Below are positions 34,159 to 41,979 of a stretch of DNA of 61,928 bases, in pieces. The stretch's first letter is position 1. Every line of letters begins with the position of its first letter. The notes beneath the pieces were generated by a model. It was not told the DNA's origin, ran no database searches, and worked only from the letters and a program-made list of their open reading frames with translations. The DNA comes from Phycisphaerae bacterium (GTDB lineage: Bacteria > Planctomycetota > Phycisphaerae > UBA1845 > JAFGLZ01), in contig JAFGLZ010000011.1 of the NCBI GenBank assembly GCA_016927755.1, forward strand, positions 1-61,928. Reading direction: 5' to 3'. The translations under genes were made by a program, and so were the position numbers.

Positions 34159-35541
34159 ATGCGGCATATGGACAGGCGAGCTCTGTTGCGGAGTCTGGGC
34201 GTAAGCGCCGTGAGCGTCGGCTTGGCGCTGGGCTGCGGACCCCTCCGGACGGCGTCGGCCGCGGAGCGCAAGCCCAACATCATCTTCATCCTCGTGGATG
34301 ATCTCGGTTGGGCGGAGCTGGGCTGCTACGGCAACACGTTCAACGAGACGCCCAACCTGGACGCGATGGCCAAGCAGGGAATGCGGTTCACGAACGCCTA
34401 CGCCGCGGCGCCGGTCTGCTCGCCCACCCGCGCGGCGCTGATGACCGGGCAGTATCCCGCGCGAGTGGGAATCACGAACTACCTGGAAGCGCGCGACGAG
34501 AAGTTCCTGTCCCCCGAGTACGTCACGCTCAACGAAGCGCTCAAGGCACGGGGATACAAGACCGGCCTGATCGGCAAGTGGCACCTCACCGGCGACTACG
34601 ACCAGAAGCGCGGTGAGCCGGCGCTCCACGGCTGGGACGAGGTCATCTGCTCCGAGACCAGCTACATCGCCGGCGGCAAGTACTTCCATCCGTACTTCTT
34701 CATGAAGGACGTCAAGGCCCGAAAGGAAGGCGAGTACCTGACCGACCGGCTCAACGCCGAGGCCATCGATTTCATCGTCAGGCACAAGTCTCAGCCGTTC
34801 TTCCTATACCTCTCTCACTACGCCGTACACACCGCGCTGGCGGCCAAGCGGGACATGATCAATAAGTACAAGGGCAAGCCCGGCGCCGGGCGAAGGAAGA
34901 ACAACCCGACCCTGGCCGCGATGATCGAGAGCGTCGATCAAGGCGTCGGCGGGATGCTCGCCAAGCTCAAGGCCCTGGGGATCGACAGGCACACGATCGT
35001 CGTCTTCACCTCCGACAACGGCGGGGAACACCGGGTCACGTCGAACGCGCCACTCCGAGGGGGCAAGTCCGAACTCTACGAGGGGGGTATCCGCGTGCCG
35101 CTGATCGTCCGGTGGCCGGGCGTGGTGAGTCGCGCCCGCGTCTGTAACGCACCCGTCAGCACGATCGATTTCTTCCCGACGTTCCTGGAGATCGCCGGCG
35201 GCGGACCCCTGCCGGATCAGCCCTGCGACGGAGAGAGCCTCGTGCCGCTGCTAATGCACTCCGGCTCGCTGAAGCGCAAAGCCCTTTTCTGGCACTATCC
35301 CCTGGACAAGCCACACTTCCTCGGTGGCCGGTCATCCGGAGCCGTCCGAGAGGGTGACTTCAAGCTCGTCGATTTCTACGACACCGGCGAGATGGAGTTG
35401 TACGACCTCGCCGCCGACCCCGGCGAGGAGCGGAACCTGGTGCACACGATGCCCGGCAAGGCTCTGGTACTGCGGCAAGTCTTGAGGGCTTCGCACGGCC
35501 GCTTCGCCGTCAGAGAGCAGAACAGTGGCGACAGCAGATGA
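34159..35541 (+). CDS. Tat-exported sulfatase (formylglycine type)
   Basis: A 460-residue arylsulfatase-family enzyme. Its signal (MDRRALLRSLGVSAVSVGLA) has a twin arginine and ends in ALGCG, so it could be Tat-exported and lipid-modified. The metal-binding strand FILVDDLGWAELGCYG is followed by the catalytic motif CSPTRAALMTGQY, with Cys87 to be converted to formylglycine, then GKWHLTGDY, VFTSDNGGEH and GGKSELYEGGIRVP. The ATG at 34159 is preferred, with GGGAGA five bases upstream. It ends the dehydratase-epimerase operon and is followed by a 320-bp gap. It is only distantly similar to the sulfatase at 20.6 kb, so the two probably act on different sulfate positions. Confidence 0.9.
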   Translation: MRHMDRRALLRSLGVSAVSVGLALGCGPLRTASAAERKPNIIFILVDDLGWAELGCYGNTFNETPNLDAMAKQGMRFTNAYAAAPVCSPTRAALMTGQYPARVGITNYLEARDEKFLSPEYVTLNEALKARGYKTGLIGKWHLTGDYDQKRGEPALHGWDEVICSETSYIAGGKYFHPYFFMKDVKARKEGEYLTDRLNAEAIDFIVRHKSQPFFLYLSHYAVHTALAAKRDMINKYKGKPGAGRRKNNPTLAAMIESVDQGVGGMLAKLKALGIDRHTIVVFTSDNGGEHRVTSNAPLRGGKSELYEGGIRVPLIVRWPGVVSRARVCNAPVSTIDFFPTFLEIAGGGPLPDQPCDGESLVPLLMHSGSLKRKALFWHYPLDKPHFLGGRSSGAVREGDFKLVDFYDTGEMELYDLAADPGEERNLVHTMPGKALVLRQVLRASHGRFAVREQNSGDSR

Positions 35542-35861
35542 ATCGGCCCCACCGGTTCCAGTCCATGTCGCATGAAGCCGTCTCATGGAAGTCTCAGCAA
35601 CGAGTATGGCTATCGCTTGAGGAACCGTTGGCTGGTTGCCCAGCAAGGGAGTACTTATCGGTCTCCCCGTCCCGTCCGTCCGACCCCTGACAGGGCTTCG
35701 CGGGTCCAGGGGCCTCGGCCAACACGCGCACGGAGATGCGATGTCCTTCGCCTTTTTTTCAGGTTGACGTGTTTCCTTGCCGACAGATATAGTGTAGCCT
35801 TCTTGTCACGTCAGTGGCGTCGTATTCGGAATGACTTTCGCCGTGCTGGGAGGCTACAATA
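35542..35861. other. Intergenic region with a strong promoter
   Basis: No gene is seen after the sulfatase stop. The second half contains a good sigma-70-type promoter at 35764-35793 driving the next gene. Short frames in the first half have no ribosome-binding sites. Confidence 0.5.
35764..35793 (+). promoter_or_regulatory. Strong sigma-70-like promoter
   Basis: TTGACG, an 18-base spacer, TATAGT: one of the best consensus matches in the window. The predicted transcription start near 35800 is about 62 bases before the ATG at 35862, which itself has a GGGAGG eight bases upstream. Confidence 0.6.
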
Positions 35862-36347
35862 ATGGATGAATCGAACGTTGGTGAGCATCAGGCGAAGGAC
35901 CTTGAGCGGATCATCAGCGACATGATGAATATCTCCAAGCTAGACATCCTGGTTGGGCTTGCCGACGTTGACCCCATAGACTATGGTCCGGACGCGCGAG
36001 TGGCTCACTCACTTCAGTTCGGGTTGATCGCGCTTGGGCGTGACGAGATTGAGGCGATCCGGAAGCTCATCAGCCTGATCATCGTACACTGTAAGCTGTG
36101 CCTGAAAGACAAACGGAATCCCATCAACTTCGCTCCCGACATCGTCCTCTACGCCTTCCTCTTGGGCACGCCGATCGAAATCGGCGAGGACTACATCGAC
36201 GCCCGAATGCGGGATGCACTCCATGATGTTCTTCGGGAAGGCCCTCACGGGAAATCCTCCTCCGCTCGACCAAGCGTCGAGGTCAGGGACGTCAGCGCCA
36301 TCCAAGAGAGAACCGGTTCGCGGGAATTGGAATCCGTGCTGACGTAA
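35862..36347 (+). CDS. Hypothetical protein, first of an orphan pair
   Basis: A 161-residue protein that I do not recognise. It is acidic and largely helical in character, with a hydrophobic segment (ARVAHSLQFGLIALG) and HCKLCLKDK, a Cys-x2-Cys pair. No signal peptide. The start is secure: a strong promoter and GGGAGG precede it. A second unknown gene follows after 51 bases and is probably co-transcribed. Their composition is less GC-rich than the neighbours, which hints at recent arrival. Candidate roles such as toxin-antitoxin or immunity cannot be supported from the sequence. Confidence 0.6.
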   Translation: MDESNVGEHQAKDLERIISDMMNISKLDILVGLADVDPIDYGPDARVAHSLQFGLIALGRDEIEAIRKLISLIIVHCKLCLKDKRNPINFAPDIVLYAFLLGTPIEIGEDYIDARMRDALHDVLREGPHGKSSSARPSVEVRDVSAIQERTGSRELESVLT

Positions 36348-36398
36348 AGGAGCTAGGCGCCTTCCGTCCCTCTCCGCCGTCAACTGGAAACGGTTCTC

Positions 36399-36872
36399 AT
36401 GGACATCGACCTCAGAAAGCTCGGGCCGAAGCGTTTTGCCCACGAGGCCAAGAGGGCTTCAGGCGTTCCGGCGGAGAACTGGTTCGATCCGCCGGACAAG
36501 GCAATCATGCCTGGGAAGAAGATGCGGTTGGACGAGTTCGCGAGGATTCTTCACAAGTATACTCCTGGTCAGGAAAGGGGAGTCGTGGAACTCGAAGTCA
36601 GGGTTCGGCAGGATGCGCTGCTGCAGCCTCAGATGACGCCTTTGTACTTCTACGGCGTCAAGGATCCTGTCTACAGAGAGACTCGCGGGAAGAGCAGCAA
36701 GTTCCGGTCCCAGTACATCTGGGTGCCCTTTGAGTTGTGCCTTGACGATATCGTCCGAGTGGGTGTGACCAAGCACGATGTCGATGCCTTTAGAGCCGCT
36801 TACCTGCTGCGCGAAGCCGACGGCGAGAGTGATGCTTCGTTCTTCAGACCCACACGGGAAGGACCCTACTAG
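36399..36872 (+). CDS. Hypothetical protein, second of an orphan pair
   Basis: A 157-residue cytoplasmic protein, family not recognised. It is rich in basic and aromatic residues (YFYGVKDPVYRE, SQYIWVPFELCLDD). There is a GGAAA before the ATG. It follows another unknown gene and shares its promoter. No membrane segment or catalytic motif is visible. Confidence 0.55.
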   Translation: MDIDLRKLGPKRFAHEAKRASGVPAENWFDPPDKAIMPGKKMRLDEFARILHKYTPGQERGVVELEVRVRQDALLQPQMTPLYFYGVKDPVYRETRGKSSKFRSQYIWVPFELCLDDIVRVGVTKHDVDAFRAAYLLREADGESDASFFRPTREGPY

Positions 36873-37187
36873 AACGAGGTCTATGTCGGGGCGCCACGCT
36901 TCGAGAGCAACAGGTCGCGCGGGGGCGGCGGTCTCCTTGGGGAATCCTGTGTCGGTGGACGGCTTGGCCTTCTGTTTGGCGAGGCGCGTAGGGAGACCCT
37001 CCTCCCCTTCGATTGAGTCGCGCCGACCTGACCAGGCCCCGTCTGCCGGAAGTGCCCTGTGGTGACTTCTGTCTTCTGCCTTGGACACGGTGTATGATCA
37101 ATCGCGACTAGCGGCTTGCGGGAGAGGTGTTGCCGCAAAGCCACGCGCGACAGCCTGTGCGCCGCTGATGTCTTGGGGGATTAAGAG
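36873..37187. other. Intergenic region, nothing clear
   Basis: No supported gene. A TATGAT at 37093-37098 may be a -10 element for the next gene, but no good -35 is found at the right spacing. A GGGGG lies before the next start codon. Confidence 0.4.
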
Positions 37188-37844
37188 ATGGCGATTCAGT
37201 TCCCGTGTCCGTCCTGTCAACAGCCGATCGAGATCGACGACGTGCACGGCGGCCGTCAGGTGAGTTGTCCATACTGCCACAACGTCGTCACGTCGCCGAC
37301 GGAATCGACGCTGCAGGTCGGGCCCGAGGGCGGCCAACCCGGACCCACCGAGGCCAGGCCCCTAACGCCTTCGGCCCACGGACCCCAGATTCCGCCAAGT
37401 ATCGGCGTTCCCGCAGGCGCGCAAGGCCCCGTCTGGACCGAGCCGATCCCCGCCGTCTCGACCCCCACGCCGGCCTCGCCAGGGCGGAACCTCGTGGGCA
37501 TCGTGAGCATTGCCTGCGGCGTTGCTGCCTTAGGTCTTTATCTTACAACGGCTTTCATCATGATCGCCCATCTCCAGGACCTCGGGTTCGCTGGCCAAGG
37601 CCCGCTCAATCAGGCCGAGATCCAGAAGACCATGATGAAGTTGATGGAAAAGCCGGACGAAAACCCCTGGATCATGACGATGGTCATGTGCTTCCTCTGC
37701 GCGGTCGTGGCGTGGGCGGCGGGCCTGATCTGCTCGATCATCGGGATGTCCAAGCGGTATCGATCCCATGCGGCCGCCATCGCGGGGCTGATCCTCGCGC
37801 TGGTCCTGCCGATGCTGAGCTGCGCGGGCTTCGTGCTCGGATAG
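37188..37844 (+). CDS. Zinc-ribbon membrane protein (DUF4190-like)
   Basis: A 218-residue protein. The N-terminus is a zinc ribbon with CPSC near residue 8 and CPYC near 28, then a low-complexity proline/threonine-rich linker (about 40-100). Two hydrophobic regions follow (GIVSIACGVAALGLYLTTAF, and MVMCFLCAVVAWAAGLICSI) plus a final membrane helix (AAIAGLILALVLPMLSC). This layout, zinc ribbon followed by DUF4190-like helices, is common in planctomycetes; function is unknown. It is a stand-alone gene followed by the tRNA promoter. Confidence 0.65.
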   Translation: MAIQFPCPSCQQPIEIDDVHGGRQVSCPYCHNVVTSPTESTLQVGPEGGQPGPTEARPLTPSAHGPQIPPSIGVPAGAQGPVWTEPIPAVSTPTPASPGRNLVGIVSIACGVAALGLYLTTAFIMIAHLQDLGFAGQGPLNQAEIQKTMMKLMEKPDENPWIMTMVMCFLCAVVAWAAGLICSIIGMSKRYRSHAAAIAGLILALVLPMLSCAGFVLG

Positions 37845-37849
37845 CGGGG

Positions 37850-37878
37850 TTGACCCGAAATCTCGGGCCCGGTATCCT
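37850..37878 (+). promoter_or_regulatory. Promoter of the tRNA-Tyr/tRNA-Cys unit
   Basis: TTGACC, an exact 17-base spacer, TATCCT, located 45 bases before the mature tRNA-Tyr. The spacer contains a small CCCGA/TCGGG inverted repeat. A start near 37885 would give a 5' leader to be trimmed by RNase P. Confidence 0.6.
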
Positions 37879-37923
37879 TAACGATCTAGGTGGGCCTGTC
37901 GGCTCAACCTGTTGGTGACCTTC

Positions 37924-38006
37924 GGGCGTGTACCCAAGTGGCCAAAGGGGACGGGCTGTAAACCCGTTGGCGTTCGCCTTCGCTGGTTCGAATCCAGCCG
38001 CGCCCA
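37924..38006 (+). tRNA. tRNA-Tyr (anticodon GTA)
   Basis: An 83-base class-II tRNA. Acceptor arms GGGCGTG and CGCGCCC pair throughout with one G-T pair; anticodon stem ACGGG/CCCGT with loop CTGTAAA gives GTA; a long variable arm, as expected for Tyr, follows; T-arm GCTGG-TTCGAAT-CCAGC is canonical. Discriminator A. The 3' CCA is not encoded. Confidence 0.95.
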
Positions 38007-38069
38007 GTGCATCGTGCAACCCGCGCGACAACGGAAATAATGCCCGCGTCCGCGTGGGCGTCTTCTTGT

Positions 38070-38143
38070 GGCGGCGTGGCCAAGTGGACTAAGGCGAGGG
38101 ATTGCAAATCCCTTATTCGTGGGTTCGAATCCCACCGCCGCCT
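38070..38143 (+). tRNA. tRNA-Cys (anticodon GCA)
   Basis: A 74-base tRNA, acceptor GGCGGCG/CGCCGCC perfect, anticodon loop TTGCAAA gives GCA, T-arm GTGGG-TTCGAAT-CCCAC, discriminator T. The 3' CCA is not encoded. It lies 63 bases after tRNA-Tyr and is probably processed from the same precursor. Confidence 0.95.
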
Positions 38144-38292
38144 GTGATTCTTGCGCGTCCCTATGTCTTCCAGCCCAGAACCTTGTGTTCGCCAGGTGGC
38201 GCGTAGCGCACGGGCAAGAAGCGGATGCGCGAACCATCGCTCAGCGCACGTCGACACGTCACGGAACCACCGTGTCAGCCGAAGGGGGTCTG

Positions 38293-39588
38293 ATGATGGC
38301 TGAGCCCGCCGCCGAGTCCGACCTAGTGCGAGCCAACGAGCGGGCCGAGCATCTCAATCGCGTCCTCAGATCCTTCTGGAGCGTCAGCCAACTCATCGTT
38401 CAGGAGCCCGAGCGCGACGGGCTGCTGAAGGGCGTTTGCGAATCCCTGGTCAGGGCCCGCGGGTACTATAACGCTTGGATCGCCCTGTGGGACGACGAAG
38501 GTGCCTATCTGACCAGTGCCGAGGCCGGCCTGGGTGAGGACTTCGCACGGCTCCTGGAGCGACTGCGCCTCGGCAAGCTCACGGACTGTTGCGTGGCGGC
38601 GTTGGATCGGGATGACGTGGTCGTCGTCGGCGATCCCTTCACCGGCTGCCGAGACTGCCCGCTCTCGAGGTCCTACGCCGGCCGAAGCGCAATGAGCACT
38701 CGTCTGGAGCACGACTCGAAAGTCTACGGCGTCCTGTCGGTGTCCGCCCCCAAAGACCTCAGCGCCGATGAGGAAGAGCTCCTGCTCTTCAGGGCGCTCA
38801 GCGACGACGTCGCCTTCGCACTGCACAAGTTCGAGCTGAGCCGGCAGAGGCAGGCCGCGGAGGAGTTGGCGCGACGACGCCAGGTGGAACTGGCGCACGT
38901 GACCCGTCTGAGCACGATGGGCGAAATGGCGACCGCCCTGGCCCATGAGCTGAACCAACCGCTCTGTGCCATCTCCAGCTCATCGCAGGCCTGCATGAGG
39001 CTCCTTCGCGCGGGCACCGTTGACACCGAGGAAGTGCTGGGGGCCTTGGAGGACGTCGACGCCCAGGCCCAGCGCGCTGCGGAGATCATTCGCCGAGTCC
39101 GAGCCTTCGTCCGGAAACGGGAACCCCAGCGGACACGGGCGGACATCAACGCCCTCGTCCGCGACGCGCTTGCGCTCGCGGAACCGGGCGCCCGCCGCAG
39201 ACATGTGACAATGCGGTTCGAGGCGGCCGACGGGCTTCCGCTCGCGCAGGTCGATACGATCGAGATCACCCAAGTCGTGTTCAACCTGATCCGCAACGCG
39301 ATCGAGGCCATGGGAGCCGGACCGCCGGAAGGCCGCTACCTCGAGGTCCGCACGTCGTTACGCGAACCGGACGCCCTGCTCGTGGCTGTCTCCGACACCG
39401 GGCCGGGATTGCCCGACCATGGCATTGGCAAGGTCTTCGATGCGTTCTACACTACCAAACCCGAGGGAATGGGGATGGGGCTGTCGATCTGTCAGTCGAT
39501 CGTGGTGTCGCACGGCGGCGAGCTCTGGGCCGAGAATGGCTCGCCGCGAGGAGCCACGTTCCAGTTCACGTTGCCGACGATCAAGTAG
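38293..39588 (+). CDS. GAF-domain sensor histidine kinase
   Basis: A 431-residue cytosolic kinase. Residues about 20-190 are a GAF domain carrying a cysteine group: a Cys-Cys pair (TDCC) and GCRDCPL, then AMSTRLEHDSKVYGVLSVS. Similar cysteine-bearing GAF domains are suspected of binding haem or iron-sulfur, which is not proven here. The kinase part has the phospho-acceptor block LAHELNQPLCAISS, an N-box NLIRNAIEAM and G-boxes DTGPGLPDHGIG and GMGMGLSICQS. The start is the ATG at 38293 after GAAGGGGG, and 38296 is an adjacent alternative. The response regulator begins 2 bases after its stop, so it is the cognate partner. It heads a redox-complex locus. Confidence 0.9.
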   Translation: MMAEPAAESDLVRANERAEHLNRVLRSFWSVSQLIVQEPERDGLLKGVCESLVRARGYYNAWIALWDDEGAYLTSAEAGLGEDFARLLERLRLGKLTDCCVAALDRDDVVVVGDPFTGCRDCPLSRSYAGRSAMSTRLEHDSKVYGVLSVSAPKDLSADEEELLLFRALSDDVAFALHKFELSRQRQAAEELARRRQVELAHVTRLSTMGEMATALAHELNQPLCAISSSSQACMRLLRAGTVDTEEVLGALEDVDAQAQRAAEIIRRVRAFVRKREPQRTRADINALVRDALALAEPGARRRHVTMRFEAADGLPLAQVDTIEITQVVFNLIRNAIEAMGAGPPEGRYLEVRTSLREPDALLVAVSDTGPGLPDHGIGKVFDAFYTTKPEGMGMGLSICQSIVVSHGGELWAENGSPRGATFQFTLPTIK

Positions 39589-39590
39589 CC

Positions 39591-40208
39591 ATGAATAAGA
39601 GCCAATCCACAACCGTCTATGTCATCGACGACGACACCGCCGTGCTCAAGGGCCTTCGCCTGCTGATCAAGTCGGTGGGCCTGGAGGTCGTGACCTTCGA
39701 GTCCGCGGAGGAGTTCCTGGGATCCCACGACCCGAGCTGGCGCGGCTGCCTCGTCCTGGACGTCCGGATGCGCGGCATGAGCGGTCCCCAGCTCCAGGAT
39801 GAGCTAACGGCGCGCGGCTGCCCCCTCCCGATCGTCTTCATTAGTGGGCACGGCGACATCCCGATGGCCGTTAGGGCGATGAAGGATGGCGCCGTCGATT
39901 TCATCGAAAAGCCGTTCCGTGACCAGGTCCTGCTCGATTGCATCCAGGAAGCGCTGCGAAAGGACGCCGAGGCGAGAAGCCAGCAGGCCAAGGCCCACGA
40001 CATCAAGGCCCGATTGGCCTCCCTGACGGCCAAGGAGCGGGAAGTCCTCGACCTCGTCGTCGAGGGAAAGGCAAACAAGGAGATCGCCGCGTTCCTCGGA
40101 GTCACCTCCAAAGCCATTGAGGCCCGGCGGGCGAAGGTCATGGAGAAGATGCGGGCTGGCCGTATCGCCGAGCTGGTCCGACTCGTCGTGCAGGCCCAGC
40201 CGACCTGA
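39591..40208 (+). CDS. FixJ/NarL-type response regulator
   Basis: A 205-residue regulator: receiver domain (about 1-125) with VYVIDDDTAVL, phospho-acceptor aspartate in LVLDVRM, the FISGHGD segment and the lysine in IEKPF; then a LuxR-type helix-turn-helix (TAKEREVLDLVVEGKANKEI). It starts two bases after the cognate kinase. The FixLJ-like pairing with a GAF sensor suggests gas or redox control. It may act upstream of the sigma-54 activator. Confidence 0.9.
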   Translation: MNKSQSTTVYVIDDDTAVLKGLRLLIKSVGLEVVTFESAEEFLGSHDPSWRGCLVLDVRMRGMSGPQLQDELTARGCPLPIVFISGHGDIPMAVRAMKDGAVDFIEKPFRDQVLLDCIQEALRKDAEARSQQAKAHDIKARLASLTAKEREVLDLVVEGKANKEIAAFLGVTSKAIEARRAKVMEKMRAGRIAELVRLVVQAQPT

Positions 40209-40279
40209 TGAGCAACCGCATCCGCCGAGCCGGGGGGCACGTCGTCCTGGTCGTTTTCCCGTGATCGGCGTCGACCTGC

Positions 40280-40285
40280 TATAAT
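40280..40285 (+). promoter_or_regulatory. -10 element before the sigma-54 activator
   Basis: A perfect TATAAT, 50 bases before the ATG at 40335. The expected -35 position is poor (TTCCCG at 19-base spacing), as often seen for activated promoters, so transcription may need the upstream response regulator. It places the start of transcription near 40292, before the ATG and before the alternative GTG at 40302. Confidence 0.4.
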
Positions 40286-40334
40286 CGACCGGCGCGAGCC
40301 GGTGGACGGATGTTTCACCGTATCGGATGTCAGC

Positions 40335-41717
40335 ATGCCACCTTCCGACGACAAGGATGTGACCGGCGCGAGCGGAAGCGATCTCCGTCCCGTGGACAGG
40401 ATTATCCTCGACAGCATCGCCGACGGCGTCTTCACGGTCGACGAGCATTGGCGGATCACCTCGTTCAACCGAGCGGCCGAGGAGACGACGGGCGTCTCGC
40501 GCGACGAAGCGATCGGACGGAGATGCTGCGACGTGTTCCGCGCAAATATCTGCGAGTCGTCGTGCGCGCTTCGCCGGGCGATCCGCGGCGGAAAACCCGT
40601 CGTCAACCGACGCGTGACCATCACCAATGCCCAAGGCCAGCAGGTCCCCGTCAACGTCTCGGCCTCGCCCCTGATCGACGAGCGCGGCAAGGTGATCGGT
40701 GGCGTGGAGACCTTCCGTGACCTTACCGTCGTCGAGCGCCTGCGCCGGGAAATCACCCGCCAACATTCCTTCTCCGATATCATCAGTCGTAATCACCTCA
40801 TGGGACGATTGTTCGACATCCTGCCGGAAGTGGCCGCCAGCGACAGCACGGTGCTGATCGAGGGCGAAAGCGGTACCGGCAAGGAGCTGTTCGCCCGGGC
40901 GATCCACAATCTCAGCCTTCGCAAGCACAAGTCCTTCGTGGCCGTCAACTGCGGGGCGCTGCCCGATACGCTCCTCGAATCGGAACTGTTCGGCTACGAG
41001 GCCGGGGCCTTCACCGATGCTAAGAAGAGTAAGCAGGGACGGTTCGCATTGGCCAACGGGGGCACCATCTTCCTCGACGAGATCGGAGACATCTCTCCCG
41101 CGCTCCAGGTCCGACTCTTGCGCGTGCTCCAGGAAAGACAGTACGAGCCACTGGGCGCGACCGAGACGGTCAAGGCCGACGTCCGCGTGGTCGCCGCGAC
41201 CAACAAGGACATCGAGGCCCTGTGCCGAACGGGCGACTTCCGGCTCGACCTCTACTACCGCATCAAGGTGGTCGGGCTGTCGCTCCCTCCGCTTCGGGAC
41301 AGAAAGGAGGATATCCCGCTCCTGGCCGAGCACTTCGTCTCGCGGTTTAACGCCCTCCGCGGCAAGTCCATCGAGGGGGTCGACGAGGCCGCCATGCGGT
41401 GCCTGATGCACCACGATTGGCCCGGAAACGTGCGCGAGCTGGAAAACGCCATCGAGCACGCATTCGTCCTCTGCAGCGACGGGTTGATTCAGCCTCACCA
41501 CCTGCCCAAGCACCTGCACCCTTCGGAACTGCGGATCGCTGGGGACGGCCTGAGCCTCGCCGACGCGGAGGCTCGCCTGATTCTCGAGGCGCTCGAACGC
41601 AACGACTGGCGGCGCGGGGCCACCGCCAAAGAGTTGGATATCGACGCCTCGACCCTCTGGCGAAAGATGAAACGGCTGAAGCTCAGCAGGCCCTCCGGAT
41701 CGCCATCGGAGAGCTAG
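40335..41717 (+). CDS. PAS-domain sigma-54-dependent transcriptional activator
   Basis: A 460-residue NtrC-type activator with a PAS instead of a receiver domain. The PAS part (about 20-130) contains a cysteine cluster: RRCCDVFRANIC followed by ESSCALRR, seen in other PAS-type sigma-54 activators and possibly redox- or metal-binding. The AAA+ domain has Walker A GESGTGKE near residue 178, Walker B GGTIFLDEIG, an arginine finger region LRVLQERQYEPLG, and the sigma-54-contact loop GAFTDA in place of the usual GAFTGA. A Fis-type helix-turn-helix (RGATAKELDIDASTLWRKMK) ends it. It is preceded by a two-component system and followed at once by two dyads and a -24/-12 promoter match, so it probably activates the downstream redox operon. 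Confidence 0.9.
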   Translation: MPPSDDKDVTGASGSDLRPVDRIILDSIADGVFTVDEHWRITSFNRAAEETTGVSRDEAIGRRCCDVFRANICESSCALRRAIRGGKPVVNRRVTITNAQGQQVPVNVSASPLIDERGKVIGGVETFRDLTVVERLRREITRQHSFSDIISRNHLMGRLFDILPEVAASDSTVLIEGESGTGKELFARAIHNLSLRKHKSFVAVNCGALPDTLLESELFGYEAGAFTDAKKSKQGRFALANGGTIFLDEIGDISPALQVRLLRVLQERQYEPLGATETVKADVRVVAATNKDIEALCRTGDFRLDLYYRIKVVGLSLPPLRDRKEDIPLLAEHFVSRFNALRGKSIEGVDEAAMRCLMHHDWPGNVRELENAIEHAFVLCSDGLIQPHHLPKHLHPSELRIAGDGLSLADAEARLILEALERNDWRRGATAKELDIDASTLWRKMKRLKLSRPSGSPSES

Positions 41718-41720
41718 ATC

Positions 41721-41744
41721 TGTTGCATGACGCATGGGGCAACA
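41721..41744. promoter_or_regulatory. TTGC-N12-GCAA dyad (putative activator-binding enhancer)
   Basis: TGTTGC, 12 bases, GCAACA: a 6-bp perfect inverted repeat immediately after the activator's stop and about 115 bases before the -24/-12 promoter. This is the position of an enhancer site for a Fis-type helix-turn-helix dimer. The internal ATG-ACG-CAT adds smaller symmetry. Confidence 0.5.
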
Positions 41745-41753
41745 CCATGGAGC

Positions 41754-41766
41754 TTGCACTTCGCAA
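41754..41766. promoter_or_regulatory. TTGC-N5-GCAA dyad, second half-site pair
   Basis: A second TTGC and GCAA pair ten bases after the first dyad, with a shorter spacer. It may be a weaker site for the same regulator. The AT-richer flank supports a protein-binding region. Confidence 0.35.
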
Positions 41767-41856
41767 TAAACGCCTTGGCATCCTGTTAGTGAGCCCTACC
41801 CACTAACCACCTCCACTGAATGACGTTACGCCCAAGGCCACAGCCCAATGGACGGC

Positions 41857-41872
41857 TGGCACGCCGAATGCC
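41857..41872 (+). promoter_or_regulatory. Sigma-54 (-24/-12) promoter match
   Basis: TGGCACG, four bases, ATGCC. The invariant GG (-24) and GC (-12) are exactly ten bases apart, and five of the six TGGCAC plus most of the TTGC consensus are met. A start near 41882 is predicted. The site lies inside what a naive reading would call the start of the next gene (ATG 41848), which argues that translation begins further downstream. Confidence 0.55.
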
Positions 41873-41979
41873 GTGAAAAGGGCGAGATAGAGGCAAAGCC
41901 CGAAACCACCGATCCTGCTGATTGGACCGAATGGGGCGACAGCGTCGCAACTCGGGCAACCTTCGTAAGGACGCTGACG

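Noticed and set aside
33145..34785. 546-codon minus-strand frame across an epimerase and sulfatase
   Set aside because: Antisense to two genes with strong catalytic motifs; its composition is that of a shadow.
35862..36872. Toxin-antitoxin pair
   Set aside because: Two small genes in tandem are suggestive, but neither resembles a toxin or antitoxin family, and both are rather long.
39804..41759. 651-codon minus-strand frame over the sigma-54 activator
   Set aside because: The plus-strand activator has Walker and Fis motifs; the minus frame has none.
41771..41790. Alternative -24/-12 promoter at TTGGCATCCTGT
   Set aside because: The GG-to-GC spacing and -12 GC are wrong; the match at 41857 is far better.
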